A program made the position numbers and the translations under genes. 64,000 nt of DNA from Paenibacillus apiarius (GTDB taxonomy: Bacteria > Bacillota > Bacilli > Paenibacillales > Paenibacillaceae), in the NCBI RefSeq assembly GCF_017052585.1, contig NZ_JAFFHZ010000001.1:1240001-1304000 (forward strand), given 5' to 3'. The first letter of the stretch is position 1. Each line of letters starts with the position of its first letter. Below the pieces are notes generated by a model. The model was not told where the DNA came from and searched no databases. It was given only the letters and a program-made list of their open reading frames with translations. This document shows positions 9,098 to 18,156 of this stretch, one piece after another.

Positions 9098-10450
9098 ATG
9101 AAGCCGTATCCTAATGATGAATCAACGGCTGACGTTCAGGATGGATGGAAGCAACAACGGGACGAACCCAGTCTTCCCGAAGCGTATAAATCAATGCCGG
9201 TGCCGAAGAAGGGCAGCTTCTTCCGAAAGTTTCTCGCCTTTGTCGGGCCGGGCTACCTCGTCGCCGTCGGTTACATGGACCCGGGGAACTGGGCAACCGC
9301 TATTGCAGGCGGCTCGCAATTTAATTACACGCTATTATCCGTTGTTTTAATTTCAAATTTGATGGCCATGCTGCTGCAATCGTTGTCTGCGCGGCTCGGA
9401 ATTGCAACAGGAAGAGATTTGGCGCAAGCCTGTCACGACCACTACAGCAAGCCTGTCAATTTCGTGTTATGGATTCTATGCGAATTGGCGATTGCGGCCT
9501 GCGATCTGGCGGAGATCATCGGCTCGGCGATCGCCTTGCAGCTATTATTCGGACTCCCCCTTATTATCGGGGTCATTATTACATCATTGGATATTCTGAT
9601 CGTGCTGCTGCTACAGAACAAAGGCTTTCGATATATTGAAGTAATCGTCGTTGTACTGATCGCTACGATTATGATGTGTTTCGGCGCCGAGCTTATTTTG
9701 TCCAGACCTGACGCTCGCGAAGTGCTGCACGGATTCGTTCCCAGCGCCGAAATTGTGAAAAATCCGGCAATGCTCTACATCGCGCTAGGCATTCTCGGAG
9801 CGACCGTAATGCCCCATAATCTGTATTTGCATTCTTCGATCGTACAGACACGTAACTATGAAGAGTCTTATGAAGGCAAAAAATCGGCGATTCGGTTCGC
9901 GACGCTTGATTCAACGATCGCGTTGATACTGGCCATGTTCGTCAATGCCGCCATTTTGATATTATCGGCCGCTACGTTCCATTCGAGCGGACATACCGAG
10001 ATCGCGGAAATTCAGGATGCGTATCACATGCTGACACCGCTGCTCGGCACAGGCATGGCGAGCGTGCTGTTCGCTGTAGCGCTGCTCGCCTCCGGCCAGA
10101 ACTCGACCTTGACTGGCACGCTCGCCGGGCAGATCGTCATGGAAGGCTTTCTGCAAATCCGGCTCAAACCTTGGGTGCGCCGCCTCATTACGCGTCTCAT
10201 CGCTATCGTGCCCGCCGTCATCGTCATCGCCATTTACGGAGAGGAAGGAACGGCGGATCTGCTCATTTTGAGTCAAGTCATCCTCTCTTTCCAATTATCG
10301 TTTGCCGTCTTTCCGCTTATCCGGTTCACGAGCGACACGAAGAAGATGGGGGCTTTCGTTTCCCCGCTCTGGATGAATAGTCTCGCCTGGGTATCCGGCA
10401 TCATGATTGCGGGCTTGAATCTCTATTTGCTTGTTGGAACCTTTATGTAA
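9098..10450 (+). CDS. mntH: Nramp-family divalent metal:proton symporter
   Basis: A 450-residue inner-membrane importer, chiefly of manganese. It has a hydrophilic N-terminus of about 45 residues, then eleven or so membrane helices. The metal-binding helix 1 is seen as [10 protein letters not shown] (unwound DPGN motif) and helix 6 as [10 protein letters not shown] (the MPH motif). Both are diagnostic for Nramp proteins. AAGAAGGG lies 6 bases before the ATG. The upstream MntR-like box suggests repression when manganese is plentiful, and the divergent metal exporter suggests coordinated control of manganese and iron. A terminator follows 49 bp after the stop codon. Confidence 0.96.
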   Translation: MKPYPNDESTADVQDGWKQQRDEPSLPEAYKSMPVPKKGSFFRKFLAFVGPGYLVAVGYMDPGNWATAIAGGSQFNYTLLSVVLISNLMAMLLQSLSARLGIATGRDLAQACHDHYSKPVNFVLWILCELAIAACDLAEIIGSAIALQLLFGLPLIIGVIITSLDILIVLLLQNKGFRYIEVIVVVLIATIMMCFGAELILSRPDAREVLHGFVPSAEIVKNPAMLYIALGILGATVMPHNLYLHSSIVQTRNYEESYEGKKSAIRFATLDSTIALILAMFVNAAILILSAATFHSSGHTEIAEIQDAYHMLTPLLGTGMASVLFAVALLASGQNSTLTGTLAGQIVMEGFLQIRLKPWVRRLITRLIAIVPAVIVIAIYGEEGTADLLILSQVILSFQLSFAVFPLIRFTSDTKKMGAFVSPLWMNSLAWVSGIMIAGLNLYLLVGTFM

Positions 10451-10498
10451 GGAGATTGTTCAAAAAGCTACTATTTTAAACTGCCATTACAATATCAA

Positions 10499-10539
10499 AA
10501 GGCTGCTTCCCCATCAAACCGCGATTGGGGGGCAGCCTT
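10499..10539 (+). terminator. Terminator after mntH
   Basis: AAGGCTGC.TCCCC pairs with GGGG..GCAGCCTT around a 13-base loop, followed by TTTGCTTGTATT. Confidence 0.7.
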
Positions 10540-10547
10540 TGCTTGTA

Positions 10548-10820
10548 TTATGAACCGAAGCGGAAGGTGCGCTTCTTGACCGGTTGGAGCCGCATGATGA
10601 TTGCAGCCGCCTGAAGCCGAATCTCCTCCTGCTCGGAATCAAGCATTTCCCGCAGCACGGAAAGAGCCTTGTCACGCAATTCGTTCAATCCTGTTTCGGC
10701 CGGGAGACTCCATGTCGCCTGTCCCCGCATCCACATGTATCGCGCCTGGCGTTCGACCTGTCCTTGCTTCATCTCGATAAGCTTCTCGACGGAATAGTAA
10801 TCATGCTGCACGCGCTTCAA
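10548..10820 (-). CDS. Conserved small hypothetical protein, last gene of the PadR operon
   Basis: A 90-residue soluble protein that I cannot assign to a named family. The second half (LNELRDKALSVLREMLDSEQ, then EEIRLQAAAIIMRLQPVKK) looks like a pair of amphipathic helices, reminiscent of one HEAT-type repeat. The start is a TTG preceded by AAAGAGAG, 12 bases after the stop of the DUF4097 gene, so it is probably co-transcribed with padR and the DUF4097 gene. Confidence 0.6.
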   Translation of the reverse strand: MKRVQHDYYSVEKLIEMKQGQVERQARYMWMRGQATWSLPAETGLNELRDKALSVLREMLDSEQEEIRLQAAAIIMRLQPVKKRTFRFGS

Positions 10821-10832
10821 CTCTCTTTCTTC

Positions 10833-12170
10833 TTAATCCATATTTACGTTGACGTCTCCGACCTTTGTAGATAATCTGACGAGCGGACCGCCTTCTCCGA
10901 TGCCGCCTTCGAAGAAGCCGCCCGATCCTCTGCGCCGTTGCAGCAATGGCACGTTGAGAGACAAGTCTCCGAGGAGGGCGGACGCTTCCAACTGCATTTG
11001 TCGAGTGGAGGACGCAATACGAAGATCAATGCTGCCGGCGACATTGCCAATGTCGCATGCCCCGGTCTCGGGACCTACGGCACAGCGGATGTCCCCGTTC
11101 TTCACGTCCACACGCAGCGTGCCGCAGATGTCCTGCACGGTCACATCGCCCGAAGCCGAGGCCGCTTCCACATCAGCCGCAATACGTTCCAGCTTCACGT
11201 CACCGGAGGCAGTGCTGCAGCTCCATCTCTCTCCTCGTCCATTGCGTACCTCCAAGTCACCAGACAGCAGTTCCATCACAAGCTCTTCGGCTTCTACACC
11301 TTCCAACTCGAGATCCCCGGACGTGGAATTGAGGCGAACCCGTTGCGCTGCCACGTTCTCCACCGCCAAATCTCCCGAGAGCGCCTCTACCTCCAGCACA
11401 CCGAAGCGGCAGTTCTCAATCTCCACATCTCCTGACTTGGCGTCTGCACGCAGCAGCCCGATCGAGCTGTTCTCGATGCTTGCATCGCCAGAATTCAGTT
11501 GGATGCGGATCTGCTCGTTCTGCAAATACCGCAGCTTTACATCACCCGAATTGGAGTTAAGGCGCATGCTGCCACGGAACGATTGCGGCACTCGGACATA
11601 TAGATCGGCGCCGGCAGAGGACATCAAAGAAAAGAATCGCTTCGCGCCTGTTCTCCGCAGTATCACCTTAATATTGTAAGTATCGTGGACAACTTCTTCA
11701 GTCACTTCATATTGCTCCGGATCGCTCGTGTCGAATCGATACGTGAAAGTATCACCGTCATATGATTCGATAAACACATCCGTCACATCGGTCATGATGT
11801 TCGCCGCATGAATCGCCGATCCCATATACCCATATGGTTGGTTCCCCTCTAGTGAATCATGATGATAGTTCGGCAATTCGAAGTTCAGGCCGCCCGCTTG
11901 AAATGATGATTCCCGCTCGCCAGATGAAGGCTTCTCTGTACCGGAACCGCCCGCTGGAGCCGCATGAGGACGATACTGCTCGATAATCTCGTCCGCAATT
12001 GACTGAACGCTGCCGAGCGAGCGCACGATTTCGTCGTCCGTTTTCCCCATTTCACGCGCCTCTGCGAAATGCGTTTCGAAATCAGACATTATTTCCTTGC
12101 GTTCGGAATCCGGGATTCCATTCAACAACCGTTCCAGCTTCACTAGAAATTCCAGTCTCTGCATGCTCAT
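10833..12170 (-). CDS. HAAS-domain protein with DUF4097 beta-strand repeats
   Basis: A 445-residue protein. Residues 1-70 form a HAAS (DUF1700-like) helical signalling domain with LNGIPDSERKEIMSDFETHF and MGKTDDEIVRSLG. After a low-complexity linker, residues about 120-440 are DUF4097: short beta strands with a recurring SGD motif about every 20 residues (LNSNSGDVKL, AKSGDVEI, ALSGDLAV, STSGDLEL, LLSGDLEV, TASGDVKL, SASGDVTV), the mark of a right-handed parallel beta-helix-like fold. The ATG overlaps the padR stop as ATGA, so the genes are translationally coupled. Such pairs respond to envelope stress in Bacillales; the molecular role is unproven. There is no membrane segment here, unlike many relatives. 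Confidence 0.85.
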   Translation of the reverse strand: MSMQRLEFLVKLERLLNGIPDSERKEIMSDFETHFAEAREMGKTDDEIVRSLGSVQSIADEIIEQYRPHAAPAGGSGTEKPSSGERESSFQAGGLNFELPNYHHDSLEGNQPYGYMGSAIHAANIMTDVTDVFIESYDGDTFTYRFDTSDPEQYEVTEEVVHDTYNIKVILRRTGAKRFFSLMSSAGADLYVRVPQSFRGSMRLNSNSGDVKLRYLQNEQIRIQLNSGDASIENSSIGLLRADAKSGDVEIENCRFGVLEVEALSGDLAVENVAAQRVRLNSTSGDLELEGVEAEELVMELLSGDLEVRNGRGERWSCSTASGDVKLERIAADVEAASASGDVTVQDICGTLRVDVKNGDIRCAVGPETGACDIGNVAGSIDLRIASSTRQMQLEASALLGDLSLNVPLLQRRRGSGGFFEGGIGEGGPLVRLSTKVGDVNVNMD

Positions 12171-12487
12171 GCTTTCATGACCTCCTTAATAATTTCATCC
12201 ACGCCTTCCGAGAAGCGGCTCCATTCTGCCATCATCTCGCGCATGTAAGTCTCGCCCGTCTCGGTCAGCTTGTAATATTTTCGGGACGGCCCTTCCGGCG
12301 ACTCTTTCAAATACGTCGAAAAATAGCCTTCCTGCGTCAGTCTGCGCAACAGGGGATACATCGTGCCTTCTGCCACGAGGAACTTCTCTGAAATGCGATG
12401 AACGAGTTCATAGCCGTAGCGGTCTTGCTCATAGGTCAGCACAAGCACACACAGTTCCAAGGCGCCTTTTTTGAATTGAACGTTCAC
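12167..12487 (-). CDS. PadR-family transcriptional repressor
   Basis: A 106-residue winged-helix regulator. Its sequence follows the family closely: KGALELCVLVLTYEQDRYGYELVHRI in the first helices, VAEGTMYPLLRRLTQEGYFSTY as the recognition helix and wing, and KYYKLTETGETYMREM leading into the dimerisation helix. The start is GTG with AAGGAGG 7 bases upstream. It is the first gene of a three-gene operon and very likely autoregulated at the palindromic sites in its promoter. Confidence 0.92.
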   Translation of the reverse strand: MNVQFKKGALELCVLVLTYEQDRYGYELVHRISEKFLVAEGTMYPLLRRLTQEGYFSTYLKESPEGPSRKYYKLTETGETYMREMMAEWSRFSEGVDEIIKEVMKA

Positions 12488-12543
12488 TCGATTGCCTCCT
12501 TCGCATCTATTTCAACTTATCTGGACAATCGTTCCATGGCTTG

Positions 12544-12581
12544 ATGTTCTACATAGTAACACACACTACTGTACAATACAA
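12544..12581 (-). promoter_or_regulatory. padR promoter with palindromic sites
   Basis: On the minus strand TTGTAT is followed after 17 bases by TACTAT. The -10 region overlaps ATGT-TCT-ACAT (12544-12554), and the spacer holds an imperfect AGTA...TACT repeat. PadR proteins commonly bind ATGT/ACAT palindromes, so this is a plausible autoregulatory operator. Confidence 0.5.
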
Positions 12582-12703
12582 GGTACCTTTTAAAACTAAA
12601 TTCATCTCCATGATTTCGATAACTATTCTGCCGATAAAAAGGAAGCCTAACGCTTTCTTTGGCATGGTATAATGAATCCAGTTTTTATATGGAGGTATTT
12701 CCC

Positions 12704-13447
12704 ATGGCTCAATTGTTCGATATACAAGCCGTATCCCTGTTCACAGCCTATTCGCCCGCTCATATCGTAACCTTGGCCCTGTTCGCCTTGCTCATCTGGC
12801 TAATGTATGCGTACCGAATGAGTCTTCGGGGAAACCAAATGGGGAGCATCGTCCGCTTCAGTCTGGTGACGGTACTCGCACTGTCCGAGCTGTCGCTGAA
12901 TCTGTGGTATATCTGGTATGGTCGGTACGACTTGAAGGATACGCTGCCGCTTGAGCTATGCACCATATCGTTGTACCTGTCCGTTGCGATGCTCATCTGG
13001 AAAAGCCGGCGCTTGTTCCAGATTGTATACTTCGTCGGAATCGGCGGAGCCTTGCAAGCGCTGCTCACCCCAGCGCTCGATTATGACTATCCCCACTTCC
13101 GGTTCATTGAATTTTTTGCGGCGCATATCGCCATTATTTTGGCTGTGCTTTATATGCTCTGGGTGGAGGGACACCGTCCAACCCTAAAATCTGTATTCGC
13201 CGCCATGGGCTTTCTCAATCTGCTCCTTGTTGCAGTCGGCACCGTGAACGCAATGACCGGCGGCAATTACATGTTCCTCGCCCGCAAGCCTGAGACGGCC
13301 TCGCTTCTGGACGTGCTTGGACCGTATCCATGGTACTTAGTGTCGCTGGAGGTTGTCGCATGCCTGATCTTCTTGCTCATGTACCTGCCATTTGCCATAT
13401 CTGCGCGAGTTCGGCAAGCGCGGCCGCAGGAGACGGGCTATGATTAA
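12704..13447 (+). CDS. YwaF/TMEM164-like integral membrane protein (TIGR02206 family)
   Basis: A 247-residue polytopic membrane protein with about seven helices. The N-terminal part (FTAYSPAHIVTLALFALLIW), the LCTISLYLSVAMLIWKSRRL core and the ALDYDYPHFRFIEFFAAH loop match the TIGR02206 family, to which Bacillus YwaF belongs. The ATG at 12704 has GGAGG 8 bases before it; the longer frame from 12659 starts inside the promoter (a TATAAT lies at 12668-12673). Function is unknown; the eukaryotic relative TMEM164 is an acyltransferase, which is only a hint. Confidence 0.82.
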   Translation: MAQLFDIQAVSLFTAYSPAHIVTLALFALLIWLMYAYRMSLRGNQMGSIVRFSLVTVLALSELSLNLWYIWYGRYDLKDTLPLELCTISLYLSVAMLIWKSRRLFQIVYFVGIGGALQALLTPALDYDYPHFRFIEFFAAHIAIILAVLYMLWVEGHRPTLKSVFAAMGFLNLLLVAVGTVNAMTGGNYMFLARKPETASLLDVLGPYPWYLVSLEVVACLIFLLMYLPFAISARVRQARPQETGYD

Positions 13448-13822
13448 TCGCAGTGCTTCACATACCGGCGGACTGGAACCGCAGATCTATGACAATCACG
13501 AGCAGGAGCCAGCAGCAGCCTCACTATATACTGACCGGAATACATCCATTTTTCTGACAAACACGCCCAGATTACTCATGCCCTCATCTCCTTGTTTGGA
13601 ATTCGTGTTTAGTTATACCACAAGGTGATTTTTGAAATGTTGCTCTCTCATTCGGAATTCATGTTTGTCGTTCAGAGGGAGTCACCGAGAGAGTGGTCTA
13701 AAGGTAAAGGATATACAAAATGCACAAAGCCGTTCCCAGTCGCAGCGCGAAGATGAGAACGGCTTTGATATCAGATTGGAATATAACGGAATGAACCTTC
13801 TGCATGTGATGAGCGGCTCACC
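13448..13822. other. Gene-free stretch with a terminator
   Basis: 375 bp between convergent genes. It holds the hairpin at 13726-13766. Two short open frames with fair ribosome sites (62 codons plus strand from 13440, 27 codons minus strand near 13590) have implausible compositions and are not accepted as genes. Confidence 0.5.
13726..13766 (-). terminator. Terminator after the MFS gene
   Basis: AAAGCCGTTC and its exact complement enclose a 21-base loop, followed on the minus strand by TGTGCATTTTG. It lies 57 bp beyond the MFS stop codon. Confidence 0.6.
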
Positions 13823-15112
13823 TCATGCAGAGTGGGTATCTGTCTCTGGGCAAACGGTGCCATGCCGCCCTTCCAGACGTTCCGCGGCAATAAATCCGGC
13901 GGCGGATACGAGCAGGAGCAGCCCCATGCCTAAATACAGAGCCTTTGTTCCCAGTTGATTATATATAAAAGCCCCGATAAGGCTTCCCGTCATCGTCGCC
14001 CCGATGCTCATGACGACCGACATGACTGCTTGGCCGCTTGCGCGAAAACGGTCGGGAATGAGATCCATCATATACTCCGCCAAATAAATGAAGTATAGGG
14101 CGATGCCCACTCCTTGAATCGCCTGCATGAACAAGATGAGCGGCAGGATGTCCGTTGCGTAGATGACTAGCGCGCGCGCAGCCATAATGACGGCGGACAA
14201 TGCCAGCATGGTGAGCGGCCGGAACTGCCGGCCGGAGCGTCCCAAATATAAGAAGACGAATACCTCCGTCGCCGCCGGCAGCATCCATCCGAGCCCGATG
14301 TCGAGCGAACTTCCGTTCATATCCCGGATCATGAAGCTAAAATATTGATCGTTGAAGATGAGCGTCATATTGTAAATGATGAGCACAATCATGAAGAGTA
14401 CGAAGCGCCGCGTAAAAACATAGCTCCAGAACTCCTTCATGTTCACCTTCGTCCGCGGCTTTTTCCCGCCCGTTCTCCCTTCGCCAACCTCTGCCGCAAA
14501 CGCTTCGGCAGCATTCCGCGGCGTATCGTCCCGTCTCGGATCCCGCAGCGGCAGCAGCGCGCAGCCGGTCAAACCGACCAGAACCATCACGATCCATCCC
14601 ATCGACGCATGTCCCGGCAGCCGCTCCAGCAGCCATCCGATAAGAACCGCCGATACCGCAAACCCTGCCGCGCCGCAGCCGCGAATGACCGCATAGGAAT
14701 CTCCCAGCCGTCTCGCCGCAAGCATCGCCATGCTGTCGGTCAGCGACGTGGCTGGCACCCACAGAAATTGAAAAACAAAAATGAGCCCCATCACCGTCCA
14801 CGGCTCCGAGGTATGAAAGACGAAAAACAATACTCCAAGCAACGCAAGCAGGAGGGCCAACAGGAGAGGCTTCATAGCCGCGAACTTGTCGCTCAAGTAG
14901 CCAATTAAATAATTGCCGATCATGCCAACGATGGGAAGCACTGCGTTTTGCAATCCGTACATGGCATCGCTATAACCGATATCTTTGTAATATAACGGAA
15001 AAAAAGAAGAAAAGACCGCCGCCGGCGTAAAAAGCATAAACATGTAGACATACATATGGCGGAGCTGCCGCTTGCGATAGAAACTATGATTCAAGGATTC
15101 CATGGAACTCAT
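13823..15112 (-). CDS. Major facilitator superfamily transporter
   Basis: A 429-residue permease with twelve predicted membrane helices in two halves joined by a charged loop at about 215-235 (EAFAAEVGEGRTGGKKPRTK). The N-terminal VYMFMLFTPAAVFSSFFPLYY and the GYLSDKFAAMKPLL loop after helix 2 resemble the MFS_1_like branch (LacY/HcaT/NupG-like permeases). The C-terminal half has the typical QAIQGVGIALYFIYLAEYM. Two ATGs lie at 15112 and 15103; neither has a strong ribosome site. Substrate unknown. Confidence 0.85.
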   Translation of the reverse strand: MSSMESLNHSFYRKRQLRHMYVYMFMLFTPAAVFSSFFPLYYKDIGYSDAMYGLQNAVLPIVGMIGNYLIGYLSDKFAAMKPLLLALLLALLGVLFFVFHTSEPWTVMGLIFVFQFLWVPATSLTDSMAMLAARRLGDSYAVIRGCGAAGFAVSAVLIGWLLERLPGHASMGWIVMVLVGLTGCALLPLRDPRRDDTPRNAAEAFAAEVGEGRTGGKKPRTKVNMKEFWSYVFTRRFVLFMIVLIIYNMTLIFNDQYFSFMIRDMNGSSLDIGLGWMLPAATEVFVFLYLGRSGRQFRPLTMLALSAVIMAARALVIYATDILPLILFMQAIQGVGIALYFIYLAEYMMDLIPDRFRASGQAVMSVVMSIGATMTGSLIGAFIYNQLGTKALYLGMGLLLLVSAAGFIAAERLEGRHGTVCPETDTHSA

Positions 15113-15524
15113 CTGCCTGCCTCCGTACAGAGGCTCAGAAGGACACCCATGCTCTTATCTTGTTCACGTATGCGCATCATGCTGTTCATAGTCCCTTTCG
15201 TGTCAGAATTAAGAATATTCCCTATTTTAGCACACGAAAAGTTTAAGCGGTTTCGTTTTCATAGTTTATTAAAATGTATTCAATATTCGAGTTATTTTTG
15301 AAAGCGCATACCCATAGGATGAAGTAGGCATTTCTATATTCGCCCTGCAAAATTAATGGCATTATTTACAATTCCTTATTACTAGCTTAACGCTATGTTA
15401 AAAATCACATTTTACAATGGGACATGTGCACAGTTCCGATGATTTTACTGCAGAATCTAATTTTTCATTAGCTAACTCAATACCCTACATTAGGAACCCA
15501 TTCATGAGGAGTGTAAATGTATCT
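15113..15524. other. Divergent intergenic region before the sugar ABC operon
   Basis: 412 bp, AT-rich, between divergent genes. It must hold both promoters. I see a partial cre-like string, TTGAAAGCGCATACC, around 15299-15313 (weak) and an inverted-looking TTTAAGCGGTTTCG at 15242-15255, but nothing I can call firmly. Confidence 0.35.
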
Positions 15525-16868
15525 ATGAAAGCAAAACGCTGGTTTACGATGTTAACCATTATTTCCATGCTGTTCCTGGCAGTCGTCGGATGTTCTAGCG
15601 GCGCCGCTCCGGCAAGCACGGGCGATTCGGCCGAGGGCCAAGGGGATACTGCCGTTCCGGCTGTAAAGGAAGAAGATAAGACGCCAGTCACGATTCAATA
15701 TTGGCACTCTCATGCGGAAGCCCAAGAAGAGGGCTTGACGTATATGATTGCAGAATTTCACAAGAAATATCCTTACATTACGATTGAGCCAGTCTATCAA
15801 GGCGGCTATGGCGATCTGCACAAGAAGCTGCTTGCTGCGGTCGCGGCGAACGACGTTCCTGCGGTAACGAACGTTGAGGTCTCTTCCTTGCCCATGTTTG
15901 CTCATGATGGAATCTTTGAAGACCTTACCTCTTATATCGAGCGCGATCAGGTCGACATGACCAGCTTCTCCGAAGGCATGGCGAAAGCCTATGCTTACGA
16001 AGGACGCCAATTCGGGTTTCCGCTTATCGTGAGCATGAGCGTCATGATTTACAACAAGACGATGATCGACAAGCTAGGCGTCACACCGCCGCAATCCTGG
16101 GACGAAGTCGAAGCGTTCAACAAACAGGTCACGGTGAAAAAAGACGGCAAAACCGAGCGTTATGCTCTTTCCGTCCCAGGATGGGACAACTGGTACTATG
16201 ATCCGTGGATGATCAACGGCGGCGGTTCCGTCTTGAACGCCGATATGACGCAAGCCAGCATCGATTCGCCGGAAAGCCTGCGCTACATTCAAAACTTCAA
16301 ACGTTGGGTAGATGAAGGCGCCATGCATATCGGATACGGCAAAGGAGCGTCCGGCACAATGCGCCAAATGTTCCTGGAAAGTAAAATCGCCATGATTGAA
16401 CACACTTCCGCCATGATTAAGACATATGTGGAAAATGCAGACTTTGAAGTCGGCGTCTCCTTCCTGCCTGGCGATAAAACGCGCATTTCCAATATCGGGG
16501 GAGCGGGTATCGTCATGATGAGCGGTGCCAAAGACGACCAAAAAGAAGCAGCATGGAAATTCATTCAGTTTATGACAAGCCAAGAGCATAACATTCAATG
16601 GGCGGAGAAAGTCGGCTATTTGCCAACACATAAGTCAGTCGTCGATACCGAAGAAGGCAAAGCTTATCAGGAACGCTGGCCGCAATATAAAGCGGTGCTC
16701 GAAAATTTCGATAACGTTCAGCCCCGCCTCCAGCATCCGCTGTATCCGGAGTTCAGCAACTTCTATATTGAAGCAGTCGGAAAAATGGTGCTCGAACACG
16801 GGGATCCGGCTCAATTGATGAAGGAAGCGGCAGCGGAAATCAACAAAGTGCTGGAAGACAGCAATTAA
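15525..16868 (+). CDS. Sugar ABC transporter substrate-binding lipoprotein (family 1)
   Basis: A 447-residue extracellular solute-binding protein of the CUT1 carbohydrate family. The ATG at 15525 gives a lipoprotein signal with lipobox LAVVGC, so it would be anchored to the outer face of the membrane. The mature part begins with a threonine/glutamate-rich linker, then TIQYWHSHAEAQEEG, the family's first beta strand, and later GIVMMSGAKDDQKEAAWKFI, the typical late helix. GAGGAG lies 13 bases upstream. It is followed by a 330-bp structured gap and then two permease genes on the same strand; no ATPase gene is nearby, so it likely uses a shared MsmX-type ATPase. The sugar is unknown. Confidence 0.93.
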   Translation: MKAKRWFTMLTIISMLFLAVVGCSSGAAPASTGDSAEGQGDTAVPAVKEEDKTPVTIQYWHSHAEAQEEGLTYMIAEFHKKYPYITIEPVYQGGYGDLHKKLLAAVAANDVPAVTNVEVSSLPMFAHDGIFEDLTSYIERDQVDMTSFSEGMAKAYAYEGRQFGFPLIVSMSVMIYNKTMIDKLGVTPPQSWDEVEAFNKQVTVKKDGKTERYALSVPGWDNWYYDPWMINGGGSVLNADMTQASIDSPESLRYIQNFKRWVDEGAMHIGYGKGASGTMRQMFLESKIAMIEHTSAMIKTYVENADFEVGVSFLPGDKTRISNIGGAGIVMMSGAKDDQKEAAWKFIQFMTSQEHNIQWAEKVGYLPTHKSVVDTEEGKAYQERWPQYKAVLENFDNVQPRLQHPLYPEFSNFYIEAVGKMVLEHGDPAQLMKEAAAEINKVLEDSN

Positions 16869-16885
16869 GCGTGATCAAATCCGTA

Positions 16886-17089
16886 ATGCTTCGTGATCAA
16901 ATATTGAACTTTTCAGCACCGAGAAGGTTGCTTGAACCTGAAGAGGGAGGAGCGGAGTGTAGGCAGAACCTACATGAGCACCTGAAATGTTTCTAAAGGA
17001 AACATACTTTGGAAGCATAAGCTCTTCGAAGGTGAATGCAAGATTCGATGTCGAATCAGCTTCCAGTTATGCTTCGTGATCAAAAGTTC
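16886..17089 (+). other. Structured multi-hairpin element between binding-protein and permease genes
   Basis: A compact stretch with no gene but a dense set of perfect inverted repeats: outer stem GAACTTTT (16906-16913) with AAAAGTTC (17082-17089); AGGTT/AACCT (16925-16939); TGTAGG/CCTACA (16958-16974); ATGTTTC/GAAACAT (16987-17005); GAAGCATAA (17012-17020) with TTATGCTTC (17067-17075), enclosing GATTCGA/TCGAATC (17042-17057). A 16-bp direct repeat ATGCTTCGTGATCAAA occurs at 16886-16901 and 17069-17084. The arrangement would fold as a closed multi-branch RNA. It could be a cis-acting RNA that sets the ratio of binding protein to permease, a processing or stabilising structure, or a mobile repeat. 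I know no named family for it. Confidence 0.55.
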
Positions 17090-17199
17090 AGCGGTCAAGC
17101 AAGGCTGTATCCCCTCAAGTATGGACACAGGGCGTGCGGCTTTGGCTTGGCCTTTCTATTATCAGTTGATTCCGTTCTAAGGAGAGGGCGAATATCGAT

Positions 17200-18147
17200 A
17201 TGAATTCACATTCGGAACAATCTTATGCTGTACAGCCTGCCCGGCTATCCGCCAAACGGCCTTGGTCTTGGTACCGCTTCTTTGAAAAGTGGAAGGACTT
17301 CAGTTTCGCGCTGCCGGCGCTGCTATTCTTGCTCGTGTTTACTTATTACCCGCTCATCTACTCGATATACATCAGCATGACGAACTGGAACATGACGCGT
17401 CCGATTAAGAAGTTCGTCGGCATGGAGAATTATACGAAGCTGTTATCGGGGGAAGAGTTCTGGAAAGTATTGACCGTCACGTTCAAATATACCGTGTTCG
17501 ACGTCTTCTTCACGATTGTTATCGGTCTCGGGCTGGCGCTGCTGTTCAACTCCACATCAAAAATATTCAACTTCCTGCGTGCCGTTGTCTTTATGCCGTA
17601 TTACATCTCGATGGTTGTAGCCGCCATGATTTTCTTATGGATCTTCAACGCGGAATACGGCTTGGCGAATCACATTCTTCATCTGGCCGGGTTCGACCCC
17701 GTAGCCTGGATGACGAATCCGAATACGGCACTATCTGCGCTCATCACCGTGTCATTATGGAAGGGCGTCGGCTTCGCAATGCTGCTCTTCATCGCAGGAC
17801 TTCGCAGCATTCCGGTGGAATATTACGAAGCGTCAAGCATTGACGGGGCCACGCGCTGGAGCCAGTTCCGGCATATTACATTGCCGCTTTTGTCTCCCAT
17901 GACATTGTTCCTTATCATTACGAACTTTATCGGCTCGATGCAGGTGTTCCAATCGATCGATATTATGACGAACGGCGGACCGCTTAACGCAACGAAGGCG
18001 ATGGTGTTCTGGATTTATCAGATGGCCTTCTCCGACTTCCGCACCGGCCGCGCATCAGCGCTTGTCGTCATCTTCTTCATCATTATTATTACGTTGACCG
18101 TCATTCAACTATGGATTTCCAAAAAACGAGTACATTACGAAGGGTAG
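17200..18147 (+). CDS. Sugar ABC transporter permease (MalF type)
   Basis: A 315-residue inner-membrane permease of the CUT1 class with six or seven helices. The cytoplasmic EAA loop that docks the ATPase is seen as EYYEASSIDGATRWSQFRHI, ending in TLPLLSP. A 30-residue hydrophilic N-terminus precedes LPALLFLLVFTYYPL. AAGGAGAGGGCG lies upstream of the ATG. It is followed 9 bp later by the partner permease. Confidence 0.93.
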   Translation: MNSHSEQSYAVQPARLSAKRPWSWYRFFEKWKDFSFALPALLFLLVFTYYPLIYSIYISMTNWNMTRPIKKFVGMENYTKLLSGEEFWKVLTVTFKYTVFDVFFTIVIGLGLALLFNSTSKIFNFLRAVVFMPYYISMVVAAMIFLWIFNAEYGLANHILHLAGFDPVAWMTNPNTALSALITVSLWKGVGFAMLLFIAGLRSIPVEYYEASSIDGATRWSQFRHITLPLLSPMTLFLIITNFIGSMQVFQSIDIMTNGGPLNATKAMVFWIYQMAFSDFRTGRASALVVIFFIIIITLTVIQLWISKKRVHYEG

Positions 18148-18156
18148 GCTTAGCGG

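Noticed and set aside
13440-13628. 62-codon frame starting in the YwaF-like stop codon with AGGAG upstream
   Set aside because: The product has no plausible domain or composition (random-looking Pro/Ser/Thr/Leu end); the AGGAG lies inside the preceding gene and can be chance.
15299-15313. cre-like TTGAAAGCGCATACC before the sugar ABC operon
   Set aside because: Two core positions of the consensus fail and it is more than 200 bp from the start codon, too weak to call.
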